From Daucus carota subsp. sativus (Eukaryota; Streptophyta; Magnoliopsida; Apiales; Apiaceae), in assembly GCF_001625215.2 (NCBI RefSeq), contig NC_030383.2, forward strand, positions 3,980,779 through 4,044,778: 64,000 nt of DNA, written 5' to 3'. The notes beneath the pieces were generated by a model. That model did not search any database. It was not told the DNA's origin and saw only the letters and a list, made by a program, of their open reading frames with translations. Shown one piece after another: positions 35,491 to 47,933 of this stretch. Positions within the stretch are counted from its first letter, which is position 1. Each line of letters begins with the position of its first letter. A program made the position numbers and the translations under genes.

Positions 35491-38400
35491 ATGACTGAAC
35501 CAGCACCACCGCCGGCGAAAGCCGAAGCTCTAGTCGTCGCCGGCTCCGGCGAGACGTCGGAGTCCGCCGGAGGAGGCGCCGGAGGAGCGATGAGTAATGA
35601 CAGGGTGATGGCGATGATGATGTACAACAGAGGAGTGAAGAAAGCGAAGAAGGAGAGGAGTGGATGTACTGCGAAAGAGCGGATTAGTAAGATGCCTCCG
35701 TGTGCTGCTGGCAAACGTAGCTCCATCTATCGCGGCGTCACGAGGTTGTTTTTTTTCTTTAATTAGTGCTTTTTGGAGTAATTTGGCGTGATTTGATATA
35801 ATTACGTGTGATTAGATGTGGTTGGTTATGATTAGGTGAAGTTGAACTATTTGTAATTTGTCGTAATTTAAATGTGTAAATCGTGTTGATGTACCTAAAT
35901 AGATTGATCGATAGTAACTAAGTGTTGTTATTGTGGCTGATAGTTAATTTAGTATGTAGAAGGTAAGCTATTAGTAAGAGTTAATTGCCGTAGCTAGGGT
36001 TTTACCACTACTGCCGATATATGTGAGGTTTTCACCTAAGAATAAACATCATCCTTGAAGTGTCATTACGCAGTAATCTTATTCATACAATAGTTGGACT
36101 TGTGAGAGTACGTAATTATTAGTATTGAGCATGTAAACTTATTCATAAATAAGAAAGAATCGCCAAAAAATATTGTTCGACGTATTATTGTTGGACTCTA
36201 TATTGTTATAGCAAATGTTTTCTCTAGGTATCTGAGGATCAGAACAATTTGTATTTGCTTTCAGCACCTTATCTTTCTGCTGCTAAATAAAAGACTTTGT
36301 ACGACTTGGCATCTGATAGATTTCCTTTTTGATTAGGAGTTGAGGTGTTGAGAAAAGTTATAAAGGGACACTATACACGACTTTCTTAAAAGTTCCATTT
36401 CATGCTCTTGTGCCTTGACTTTATATAACGTTTACATAACAAATTTTGTTATGGTTTCGTGGTATTAGGCATAGATGGACTGGTCGTTATGAAGCTCACC
36501 TTTGGGATAAAAGTACTTGGAACCAGAACCAGAATAAGAAGGGAAAGCAAGGTCTATACTTTACATAGATATACTATACATGTCTTCTTTTCCTTGCATG
36601 AGCTTGCCAGGTTGTTTTGCATTGATCTCAAATTCTTCCATATGCTGATGATATTTAGTTGTCTATGTTGCATGGGAACTGAAAAATGATCTGCACGCAT
36701 GTTTTTAACAGTTTACCTGGGTAAGTTTCTTCTTTCAATTCTTTTCTCTAAATAAATCATGAACCTTGAAGTTTGTAGGAATGTTATCGTGACATGCTTA
36801 CTCATCATGCCTGTAGGTGCATATGATGATGAAGAAGCTGCAGCGAGAGCATATGATCTTGCAGCCTTGAAATATTGGGGACCAGGGACGCTCATAAATT
36901 TTCCGGTGAGTAATAACAGATCAGTTATCGCCTTCTAAACATATTACATCTCTTGGTTCCATCTTTTCTCCGTATTCCTTTGGATATATTTCTGTTCGAT
37001 AGATGTCAGGATAGATTTATTGAGAATTTTCTTTCCAATTTAAAGGCTACATTTTACCCACTGTTTAGGGTTGGTCAGGGTACTTAAATTTTTGGTTTAA
37101 GCTGATAACTTTACTCAATTAATCAGTACATCTATAATATGTTCACAGGTTACAGATTACACAAGAGATCTTGATGAGATGCAAAACCTCTCAAGGGAGG
37201 ATTACCTTGCATCACTTAGAAGGTTTGCACATACTCTAAAGACCATGAACTTATTGGCACGGGTTGTTGCTTATGATACTTGCTTTATTGCAGAAAGAGT
37301 AGTGGCTTCTCAAGAGGTACCTCTAAATACCGTGGGCTTTCGAGGTATGCATTTGTGCACTCTATTAATGCTTACATATGCTTAATTTATTAAATTTCAC
37401 AGTTGGCATATGTTACCTTACTTCATTGGTGTTACTTTCCTTTTGTCTTTGATATGATTCTAATTCCTTGTGCTATAACAATTCAGTAGATGGGAATCAT
37501 CAGTCAGTCGAATGGATGGAGCTGATTACTTCAACAGCATAAATTATGGTAAGCATTACTGGGAAGATTTACAAAAGAATTAGACAGCCTCATTGTTACT
37601 AGTACTATAGAGTAGTTTATGTTTCTTCAGCTTTTGAAGTTTCACAAACAAGCTTTCCATATTTGGAATATATAGGTGATGATGCTACTCCAGATGGTGA
37701 ATCTCTGGGCGGTTATTGTATAGATAGAAAGATCGATTTAACAAGCTACATTAAGTGGTGGGCGGCGCCTAACAAATCTCGTCAAACAGATCTGCACACA
37801 AAATCATCAGATGAAACTAAATACAGTGGCTCTGAAGACATTAGTAGTGAGCTTAAAGCATTCGACTGGGCTATGCCACCCACTGAGCCATACCAGATGC
37901 CCCATTTAGGTATTTCTCGTGAGGGAAAGAGGCTTAAAGCTTCCACGAGTTCAGCACTGAGCATTTTATCTCGATCTGCAGCCTACAAGAGCCTGCAAGT
38001 AAAAGCACTAAAAAAGAAAGAAGCCGTCATTGAGAATGATGAGAATGAAAACAAAAATAGTGTCAACAAAATAGAATACGGCAAAGCAGTCGAGAAATCA
38101 AGTAATGAAGGCGGAAGTGAAAGATTGGCAGTTACGTTAGGAATGTCAGGAGGATTGTCTCTTCAGAGGAATTTGTATCCATTGGCGCCATTTTTGACTG
38201 CTCCGCTTATGACCAGTTATAACACAGTTGATCCCTTGACGGATCCTATTCTTTGGGCATCTCTTCTTCCTAATCTTCCTAGCGGATCTTCTCGTATTCC
38301 AGAGGTTGGTTCTTTTCCAATTATACATACGTGACCAACATATTACACATCCATGATGTTGGTTCTGTTAGTAATACTGCATACACTACGTCTGCAAATT

Positions 38401-39207
38401 ATTTGAATATGAAAACAAAGTCACAGTTTCCTCATTTTTTAGGACAGGACGCTATTTGCGTATACCTCTCTTGAAAAATGGGTTCTAGGCTGATAAATGT
38501 AACTTCGCAAAAATCTTACCTAGCTATATAAGTTGTAGCTTTTTACTTCTTAATATCTTTACTATACTATTTGAACTTTGCTTCTTGAGTTAATGCGCTC
38601 AAGATATATATGTGCTGCTGATAAACTTTTTGAATTTGGGTTGACTAATCCCACAATTATATACATTAAACTCTAGCCCTAACGGATGGTACCTAGGGGT
38701 AGGGGTGGCAAAATCTGACACAACACGAAACCCGACACAAACCTGAATCGAAAAAATACGAATTACGTACATTTATATATAATATGTTTTGTTCAATATA
38801 TATTTATATTACACAATTACATACATTTGTGATATACTGATATATTTATATATTATTTAAACAAATTTATCCACTTATAGTCTCATTAATTTATTATTTG
38901 TATTTTTTATAATATTTATGATAAAATATGATTTCATATAATAAAGATAACTAATTTTAAATAAATTTCGGGTCAATCAGGTACAGGTCAGGTTCGGGTT
39001 GAAATTTTCAATCTCTTTTCGGGTTTGGGTTGACCCAAAAACATGAGCGGGTAAAGACAACCTGACCCGGATGACCCATTATCCGAAAATGTCGCCCTTT
39101 AATATCTTATAAAATAAGCTATCTCACAACTTCTAATATTTCCACTGCAGGTAACAAAGACAGAGACTTCGGACTATACTTTCTACAGTTCAGAAAATCA
39201 AAATTAA
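35491..39207 (+). CDS. AP2/ERF transcription factor, WRINKLED-like (At2g41710 type)
   Basis: Nuclear DNA-binding factor of the AP2 subfamily. Exons read: 35491-35744, 36469-36551, 36712-36720 (9 nt), 36817-36905, 37149-37222, 37294-37344, 37487-37548, 37676-38304, 39151-39207, giving 435 residues. AP2 domain 1 spans about 79-144 ([50 protein letters not shown]). The 9-nt exon encodes VYL, as in WRI1. The second AP2 repeat is reduced to [18 protein letters not shown] and lacks the usual YLG/RAYD part, which is also so in the Arabidopsis counterpart. The C-terminal part ([35 protein letters not shown]) matches that protein from memory. I chose the ATG at 35491 because MTEPAPP starts a Gly/Ala-rich lead of family-like length. 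Direct targets are not evident from sequence. Confidence 0.93.
38699..39105. mobile_element. Transposon-like insert in last AP2 intron
   Basis: Begins GGGGTGGCAAAATCTGACAC with ACACGAAACCCGACACAAACC, and ends with CCTGACCCGGATGACCC then ATGTCGCCCTTTAA, roughly inverted to the start. GGGTGGCAAA with CCCGACC words is a frequent plant hAT-MITE style. TIRs are poor and no target duplication was fixed. Confidence 0.45.
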
Positions 39208-40834
39208 TTCCTCCAAATCCTAATTAAGTTTGTTATCTGAGTTCCATCGAGGTATATGTGATGCAGAGCAAATTCAGTATCTTGTTGGAGTGTTAAGATT
39301 TTTAAAGTTCATAGTTTTATACTTACTGCACATGCTTGTATAATAGGGATTTTGAAGAGTCGGTTGAAGAAGCTATTATGTTTGAATCTTGTATATCTAT
39401 ATGTAGGAGATATGTGCTATATAGCTAGTAGTTTTCTTTTAGCTTTTGCAACATGTATACTGCTGGGAGATGTCCGCAGAGTTTTGTTTTTTAGAAATAA
39501 AAGTTGACATAGTTATGCTATTATATGACAGGTTATGGTACCAATATCAGTTTCTGAAGTGAAACACTGGTTTCTTGTAAATTATCAGTTTATGTTGAAA
39601 TTGTGTCAGCTAGTACTTGGTTGTGTGCTTATACGTACCTAATCTTTTTATTTATAGGTTGTTAACACTATGTTTATGTGAAATGTGAAATCAATTCAAC
39701 TGAACAAGTTGAATTCTGAAACATAAGTATTTTTTTTTTTTTTTGAGTATTTAGAGTATGTGAAATGTGATCTTGTCAAAACTTTGAAAAACAATTTCAT
39801 CATGCATGTACCTGCATGTGAATGTGGATGTCGTTATTGTGGTATGTGACTGTGTTAGGCGGAACTGAAGCGGTTGATTCGGACGGCCGACAGGTAGATG
39901 GAGATCAGCCGAAATTATAGGATCCTCCTAGATACACTTACCTGATACTTCGTCGTTCAGAGTCGTGCATTTAGTTGGAAAGTACCTTGCAGAAAATTGA
40001 ACTCTCTACTTATTCTAAGAACTGGTTTGTCAATGTTCAAACCTCGATTCAAGGCAATCTGGTCATTTTATCTTAAATTCAGAATAAATTGTTGCTACGT
40101 AATTACAAGGAAAAATGTGTTAAGCAGAGACTAGAGATGACCTCGTAAAGTTTGTGTGCAGGTGTTTTTCACAAGAGAGAATTAAATATATTCAATTTAA
40201 TATATATGAAGTATTTCTATTAAGATTTAGAATGACAAGTCTTACCTTTGAGGATTGAGATTTCACTTTCAAAAGCAGAAATGGGCACCGAATTCGTTTG
40301 CTGACCGGTCGTAAAGCAGGCCATTGTCATCTCATCTAATTATTGGCTGCTTGTTCTTTTCATAATCATGGGGAAAAAATCACGAAGTTAACTGGAGAGG
40401 ACAGCCCTCGTGGACAAATTTACAAATTTCCTGCCCTGTAATGAAGGGCACAAGAGTTGTCTCATCTCGATTGTGGGAAGGGCATAAACTATAATATAAG
40501 CGGTCAAAAAAAATTCAATAACATGAGATCTCTAATATCGTACTATTGTGGAGTCAACAAAATATTGTTCGATAAATATAGACAACAAAATATGATTGAT
40601 TATATTTTTTACTAAAGATATTGTGCTTCAATGATATTAATTATATTGATTATTTATAATTTAAAATATTATATGTTATTAATATTTTAGATTGTTATAA
40701 ACAGAAATGAACTTCTTTGAGTTTTTTTTAATTATTTTATAATGAAGGAATTAAAGTCATTTAGCAAAACATATAAACTGAAAATAGGGTCAAATAATTC
40801 ACAAAGACATGATGGTATATTATTAATTTATTAA

Positions 40835-40835
40835 T

Positions 40836-40902
<67 letters not shown>
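40835..40902. repeat. (AC)n(AT)n compound microsatellite
   Basis: About 13 AC units followed by about 21 AT units, uninterrupted. The AT part is self-complementary. Length is likely polymorphic. Confidence 0.95.
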
Positions 40903-40906
<4 letters not shown>

Positions 40907-41276
40907 AGTTTAATTATTTCAGTAATGTAAAATAGTTAGATATCATCTTACTGTGATAATAACTGTTTAATGAGTGTTATATTTAAAAAAAATCATAAAT
41001 TAAAGTATTATTAATATATTCCAGGTTAAACCCCATCAGTGTATTATCAAAGTCAAATATTTATATTATTAATTTAAAAATATAAATAATAATATAAAAT
41101 TGTAGCATCACTAATTATATATTAATTAATTTCATTTTATTTAAAATACTAACCCGTCCCGTGAATTTCAGATATAATATGAACTTGATAATGAATTTGA
41201 CAAACGTTTCAATATTATATCAAAAGTATTTTTCTTAATATCCTTTTTTTCTAAACTATTTTTCTTAATATCCTGA

Positions 41277-42221
41277 GGGGCCGTTTGGTTCGCTTCGAGG
41301 AAACGGAATGGAATCCAGAAAGGGAAACGCGGAGAAAGGAAAAGAATGATCCTGAATTGTTTTACCTGTTTGGTTTTGTGGCAGAAACAGAATGAAAATT
41401 TGTGTGATTAATTTTATATTCAATTTTTTTAATATTATATAATTTCAAAAGAGTTAAATTGTGTCTTAATTGAGAGTTTAAATGTCTCAATTATGAGTAA
41501 TCATGATTGTGAGAATATTTTGATCAGCTCTTGCGATATACATGGTTTTTTAATAGTAATAATTATTTATTAGATATATATAATTTGTTACATATATCGA
41601 CTTATATTCTTCTTGTTTCTTTTGTTTTATTTTCAGGATTCTCGGAAGAAGACCGGTTTTCTTTTCGGACATTAAAGTTTTATTGTCTAAATTTCCCCGG
41701 TCATCTTGCATGTCCGACGGTTAGATAATAAGCTTTCTTGAATGAAAGAATTATCGCGGTGAATTGTCGACTCATATTCGTTGAGATTTATTCTCATTTT
41801 CAAAAAAAAATGTATTTATATCTATAACAAGATAATTTATTTACATTCTAATAAATTAATATATTCATTTAACCATACTATTAATTTTTTAAAATAAATT
41901 AACATGTGAATTATGTCACAATTATATTTAATTAAAAAAAATTAAATTAAAAATTATTTTTAATTCTTAAAAATACTTTTTATGATAACCTTTTATTCTA
42001 ATTATTTAAAATATGAATTATAACTCAAAATAGAAAAAAAGGTGAGGAAAGGGAATCCAAATACCTAGTTGGGAGTGGGGAATGAGTTATGAGCAATATT
42101 AGGTAAAGCCACTACTAAAAAAGGAGAAAAAAATGATGATTTTTACAAAACAAACATGTACAAAGGAATCAATCAGACTGATTACGTTTTCCTTTCCAGA
42201 ATACCCTTAACCAAACGGCCA
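41277..42221. mobile_element. Non-autonomous DNA transposon, 945 bp, GGGGCCGTTTGGTT ends
   Basis: Left end GGGGCCGTTTGGTTCG. Right end TTAACCAAACGGCCA is inverted to it, and similarity continues inward (GAATCCAGAAAGGGAAACG against, reversed, ATTCTGGAAAGGAAAACG). CTGA occurs on both sides (41273-41276 and 42222-42225), a possible short target duplication. GGCCGTTTGGTT ends are common in plant DNA transposons. Nothing in it looks like a transposase. Confidence 0.7.
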
Positions 42222-42482
42222 CTGAATATGTTCTTCCAGAACTTTATGGGTCTACAAGTTGCATTTCTTTCTTTCCAATGGTAAAAAATGCAGTTCACTT
42301 TTACAAAAATATTATTATACAAATCTAGAAGGGCTGCGTATATTAGGCGGCACACTGTTGCTTTTACTAATGCATTCCTCCTGTTATATGTGTTGAATTA
42401 CGAAGTAAAATTATTTATTTTTGTATTGCAATTATCAGCCTATTTTGTATTTATTTTTTCATTTATATATTTGTCGGTTTTA

Positions 42483-42615
42483 TAACCGAAACCGAACCGA
42501 GGTTTTTTAAACCGAAACCGAAACCGAATCCGAACCGGCGGTTGCGGTTTTCAATTTTAAAAACCGAAGATATATGATTGCGGTTCCGATTTTATCCAAA
42601 AACCGGACCGAACCG
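42483..42615. repeat. Degenerate CCGAAA/AACCGG satellite-like patch
   Basis: Repeated ACCGAAACCGAACCG, AACCGAAACCGAAACCGAA and later GGACCGAACCGACCC words, with GGTTGCGGTTTT in between. Typical of low-complexity ends of plant dispersed repeats. Not coding. Confidence 0.6.
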
Positions 42616-43022
42616 ACCCACGCTCTCCCCTAGTAAAACCTGCGCTTACAAGTCTGCAAATAAAAAAACTTGTTGAATTAAGAAAGATAATTTTTCCTGA
42701 GTTGTTACTTTTGTCACTCCACCAAACCCGCACCATTCCAAAGTCCACAGCAAAGAGCAAGAGAAGCTATCAAATTGTTATTGCAACTCTAACACCAAAG
42801 ATTACTCAACTGAAATTAGTATATCAAAAATAAATAGTATAAATAATCTCATAAAATATCACGCTCCAATCACACTTTTCTATAATATATTATTTTAGCC
42901 TAATTTCTATGAATAATTATATTTGTCAAACCACAACTGGTTTATAGCTCATGCCACATTATCAATTATTATATTAAAACAATTAATATATTCTCAATTC
43001 AAAAAACACAATATATTCTATA

Positions 43023-43323
43023 GGGTCGCGCTCAAGAGAGAATCCGTCCTTAAAATAGAACCATGGAACCACTAAGGTTTTGCTGCAGAACCCTAAATTT
43101 TAAATAGATTTTTAGGATCTAAATCTAAATACATGTTTTTTTCATGTTTTTTCATCGTTGTGTGTGTTCAAAAATAATTTTAAAATTAATACATAGATTT
43201 TGACATTTTTTTTGCATATGAAGTTCTGCCGCAGAACCCTAACTAATACTTAAGTTCTGCTGCAGAACCCTTCCTAATATGATAAGGGTTCTCTCTCTAA
43301 TGGTTCTCTTTTGAACATAACCC
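43023..43323 (+). mobile_element. MITE family M1, copy 2 (about 301 bp), Mutator-like
   Basis: Starts GGGTCGCGCTCAAGAGAGAA, ends TTCTCTTTTGAACATAACCC (imperfect inverted repeats). A perfect 10-bp direct repeat TATATTCTAT lies at 43012-43021 and 43325-43334. Contains AAGTTCTGCTGCAGAACCC palindromes. Lies about 390 bp beyond the HSFB3 stop codon. Confidence 0.92.
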
Positions 43324-43715
43324 CTATATTCTATTTATAACAACGTGAAATAATAACAACATGTTATATTTCGAATATAGCCAATGAATATAATTAATAC
43401 CGTCAAAATATAATATATCAAGATTTTACAAATTTTACATACACTATCTTTCGATTTTAATTTAACCGAGCGTTATAGCCAATCTAATCTGACAAAATAT
43501 CGTATTTGTATATTTTTACTTCACAAAAGCATCCCTGCATGATATATTGATATGAGTGCAATGTATTATTCACCTATTGATGGCCGCATGTGTATATATA
43601 CATTATAAACCAGATCTTTTTTGAAATGGCTTTCAGATATACACAGGACTTGCAGTTCTATTACATTATTACATAATTTATAAGCTCCTAATGTATGCAA
43701 TTATGAATTATTTAT

Positions 43716-45864
43716 TTAGCTAGCTAACTTTAACTTGCATAACTGAGACATAAAAAAAGGTGGAGCATTACTATCACCAATGCTCTCTTGATCTCTCTTC
43801 CTCTTCCTAATTTCACCTTGAAGCTTCACTCCAAACAGCTTCGGCCCCTCATCTTTAGCTTCATCTACTCTCTCCTTTTGGGAGTAGAGAGCTACCATGT
43901 CAAGCAACTCCTTGCACTTGTTTTTCATCGTCGAAATTTCGGAACTCAAAGCCCCGTTCTCCTTCTTCAGTCTCTCATTTTCATCCACAAGACTTGTGTA
44001 TCCAGACGACGAAGACGTGGAAGAAGTTGTTTTCGACCTTTCGTGGTCTTGGTCTTGATCAGATTGTTCTTTTAGGGTTTGAGTGAGGGGCTGTGGCTTG
44101 TGTGTCCATGATTTTCTGCGACGGATTTTGGAGAGGAGGTCTTTTTTGCCCTTGCCGAACATGTCGTTGCAAAACTCCCACCGGCTTGTAGCAACTTTTC
44201 GAAATCCCTGCAAGACATGAAGAAGCTATTAATACATCGCCAGATAATTTGAGCACGGTTGGATAGTCCAGTGATATATGAATTTATACTCTCTTATAAT
44301 TCAGGCATCAATTCACAAATTTCATAAATTCGAACTATCGATATCTTGTTATCACCTTTATGTTTACAGATTTTAATTATTAGCATTTTGTTAAGTAAAG
44401 AAATTTCATAAATTCCAACTATCCACGTAACGCTATCGTTGGGTTAAAAAATCTCTTGTCAAAGGGTGGTTAGGAGGAGATTATTTTTAAACTAATTATA
44501 ATGCGGTTACTAAATTAGTCAGTAATGCTAGAATAATTACTTGTCCAAAGAACTAAAACCAGATGGCTAGCTTTCAGACTCCAACTCGTGATCTCATGCA
44601 TGACGTGCGACGCAAACAGGAAGAAAAAGAAAAAAGCACCAACTCTTTATATATTTCAATGTTAAAGTGAGAAAGTGCACCAATAAACAAAATTTCATTT
44701 ACTTTCCGCTTGGTTGTGAAAATATATGTAAAATATTCCACTGAAAAAAGTTATCATTACCGTAACCATAGTCAAACGATCTTAAAGAAATCGAGAGAAA
44801 TAAATGTGCTGTGCATAACTTTGCTAGACAAAGAATAAATTCATCGTTTATCATCTGCTTGACGGAAATAATTATTAATTTTACAAGTTACAATTAATGT
44901 TATATATTTTTAAATTAGGAAAACAATTTTCAAAAGGTAACATGATATCTGTTTCAATTACACTTTTCTATAATATATTATTAATAAATGTTCTGTGCAT
45001 TATAACTTTTCTAGACAAAGAATAATATCATCATTTATCATCTGTTTGACAGAAATTATTAATTTTATGCAATTTTAAATTAGGAAAACAATTTTTAACA
45101 AGTAATATGATATTTAATTCTGTTCCAAAACAGTTTCAGAAAAGAAATAATCAGAAAAAAAATGTTATATAGTTAAAACAGAAATTATAAAATGTCTAAT
45201 ATAGTACTAATTAATTAAACAGCTCCTTAACATGAAAGGAAATGAGTCGTATAGTTTTCTATTAGGTCACGAGCTTTCACTCCCTATATAATTAGTTTTG
45301 TGATTAAATACAAACTTTGAAGACATAATCATGAAATTATACCGCAATTTATGGGGCTGTCAGAACAGAAAAAAATGACTTCTCATTTAAAATAAAGAGT
45401 TAAAATGGAGTATAAGTGAGAACTAAATTAATAATTATAAGTTATTAAAATATTTAAGAAATAAGTAGAATTTGAAAAAAAAAATACTTTTTACTCCAAA
45501 AATCTAACTTCCATTGCCAGGGCTATATATCAGTGACCTATAACAATTTTTCCTAACCTTCTTTAATTAAGCTAATTAACCTAGATGAAGTTTTCATATT
45601 AACCAATTAGCAAAGCAAATAAAAAAGTTGAAATGGACATACATAAGTGTTGAGCTGCCTAACAAAGCTGGAGAAATTGCTGTGCTTGAAGAGCGTCGGC
45701 AGCAGATCTCTCGCGAACTCCGCCGGCTGCCACACCACAAACCCCGTTCCGTTGGAGTTCCACGACACCACCGCATCCGTCGCCGCATCTTCCACCAGCA
45801 TGTACGTCTTCACCAAAAAAGGTGGCGGCGATGACTTCCTCGTCACCATGTATTCCTCCATCAT
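43716..45864 (-). CDS. HSFB3: Class B heat shock transcription factor, HSFB3 type
   Basis: Nuclear factor binding heat shock elements; class B members mostly repress. Two exons, 45643-45864 and 43716-44207 on the minus strand, with a 1435-bp intron, encode 237 residues (about 244 in Arabidopsis by memory). The DNA-binding domain spans about 14-107 ([40 protein letters not shown]). The intron falls after LNTY, the position conserved in plant HSFs. A coiled-coil HR-A/B region covers about 146-184 ([15 protein letters not shown]). The class B repressor tetrapeptide LFGV is at 198-201, followed by a basic RKRKR nuclear signal (208-212). There is no AHA activation motif. Start: first of two tandem ATGs (45864, 45861); the codons before it are not ATG. 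Divergent from NTRC. Confidence 0.94.
44805..45125. repeat. Tandem duplication inside the HSFB3 intron
   Basis: About 44808-44950 and 44993-45125 share TGTGCAT...CTAGACAAAGAATAA, ATCATC and AAATTAGGAAAACAATTTT in the same order, with small indels. The unit is about 185 bp, and both copies lie in the intron (44208-45642). Confidence 0.75.
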
Positions 45865-46094
45865 CACCAAAATCTAATTACCTACGTCTATTAAGCGGAA
45901 TATACTGAGTATGTAAATTATCGAGAACTAGAGGGAGAAGATGAGAAGGGCGGTTATATGTTTCCAACCCCAGCAATAAAAACCCAAGACGACACCACAG
46001 TTCATGAGAAATGCAAGGGGAATTATCGTAAATTTTCTTTCTTCGAATAGAGAAGATTAAAACGTATGTTATATGTTCACCCCCTAGCTAGCTT

Positions 46095-46108
46095 CTTTAT
46101 ATATATAG
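46095..46108 (-). promoter_or_regulatory. Candidate TATA box of HSFB3
   Basis: CTATATATATAAAG on the minus strand, about 230 bp before the HSFB3 start codon. No clean nGAAnnTTCnnGAAn heat shock element was found next to it. Confidence 0.5.
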
Positions 46109-47654
46109 TGCTCAGCTGCCACGAAACGAGGACTTTTGTTTAGAATACTTTATACGCAAGTATAATTCGATCGTGCTAACATTATTTTACATTTTTCGAA
46201 TTAGTCTCACACGTGTAAACAAAATGTATCTAGAAAGAGTCATGATAAAAACATAAATATTTAAATATAATAATAAAATTGTATAGAGAACATGGGTTTG
46301 ACGAGTCAATATTTACATAGAAAGTTCTACTCGAAAGCTGATGTTTTGTAGTGCATTGTCTAGGTGGACTTGCTTTTAGTATAAGAAATCGCACTTCCTC
46401 CTCATTTTCTGTTTTTCATGTCCCAAATTAAAATCACTGTGTCCATACAAATAAAGTAATTATGCCAATTAATAGTAAAATAAAATTTTTTGTAATATAA
46501 AATTTATAGCAAATCTTACAGCTATCACGTATGAAAGAAGTTTGAAAAGGGTGTGCGTTCAAAATAAATAATTGAATAGAATTAGAATGGATCCTCTACA
46601 AACCATGCACGCCGAAATTTCTAAATAAAATAATGTAACCCATCATTCTATTATCTTATATTTAAATAATAAATATATTTAATTGTTGTCCCATACTAAT
46701 CTACCATTTATTATTTATCGAGATTTTTTATTTGTAATCATATGAAAAAGGACTGATCCAACGGTTGAGTGAAGTCCGACTATCAACTTCGAAGAAACTT
46801 AATCACCTTGCTTGTCTACACGAGTGTCTCACTGAATGAAATAGAGGACAGTTTATTCTCTGTCGGACTTTAATTCTTTTCATGGATCTTCTCTTTGTTG
46901 TTTTGTGACCCCACTGCTATGAACGTTAATTAAGCTTCCTAATTACTTTTCTTGTTGTCATAATTAACACTACTTAGTGTATAATTAGTTAAAAGCGACT
47001 GTTGTTGGAAAAATAGGATGATGACAAATTCGGAGGTTGCTAGAATAATCGTGATATGAAAATATAAAATTTTGGATTTTTAATTATTTGAGGTTGGGTT
47101 TAAGAGGCGTTTTGAATTTTTAAATGTGTCGTATATCTTTTTTTAAGATGTCCGTCAGTCCGTGTATTCATTTATTTTTATATGGATTAGATTGTTTTAG
47201 GTATCTTCCGGATTTGGAGTATATATCGAAAGAGAGTGTATGTAATTAATAAGAGATTGTTCTTGTTCTAGACATGGAAAATAATTAATTTGGAATAAAA
47301 TTTAAATTATAATAGATTATTATGAGGAAATTGGCGAAATTTAAATCTGCAGGCATTTGTTAACATGTAGTATATCAACATATTATATAAATATTAAATA
47401 AAAAATCTGAAAAATATAATAGGCACCAAGACAACAGTTGGGCATGCATGAACTTAAGACAGCAGTAAAATGAGTAAAATGAGGAATTCATTTGTGGAAG
47501 ATTCTGATTCAAGATGGATGGTTATTGGTTATATATATAGCTAGGCAGATACATTTTCTTGACCTCATTTGCAGCCGCCCTCAGGACTTCTCTTCTCTGC
47601 GCAAATGGTAAAGAATCAAGTTGTAAGTTTCCCCGAGCTCAGTCCATGTTTGCA

Positions 47655-47933
47655 AAGGCTGAGCCAGTTTACAGCTAGTTGTGTCAATTCACCCATTCAA
47701 TTTATAATAATTATACATAAAGTTTATTATATTAATCATATTTTCGTTAAAATACATGTATAAAGTTAATATATTTTGATCTCGTTAAAATAAAATTTAT
47801 ATACTATCTTTTAAGTTTATCGAAGAATTTGTTTGACCTCACTAAAATAAATTAAATTTTTTATATTATATTCAAAATTATCAAATTTTTTAGATTCTGA
47901 CCCCATTAATTTTAATTTCTGGTTCAGCCCATG
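47655..47933. mobile_element. Inverted-repeat element with GGCTGAGCCAG ends
   Basis: AAGGCTGAGCCAG at the left and CTGGTTCAGCCC at the right are inverted (one mismatch in the core), about 280 bp apart. The interior is AT-rich with words such as GACCTCACTAAAATAAATTAA. No target duplication found. Confidence 0.4.

Larger units (their letters stand above)
39208..43715. other. 4.5-kb gene-free region, AP2 to HSFB3
   Basis: AP2 3' UTR (AATAAA near 39496), AT-rich sequence, an AC/AT microsatellite, a 945-bp inverted-repeat transposon, a CCGAAA-type repeat and one M1 MITE. Arabidopsis has the large ABCA1 gene at this relative position; no ABC transporter exon is seen here. Confidence 0.65.

Noticed and set aside
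39208..43715. Searched for ABCA1 exons expected from Arabidopsis gene order
   Set aside because: No Walker or LSGGQ motif, or long coding stretch, in either strand; only repeats.
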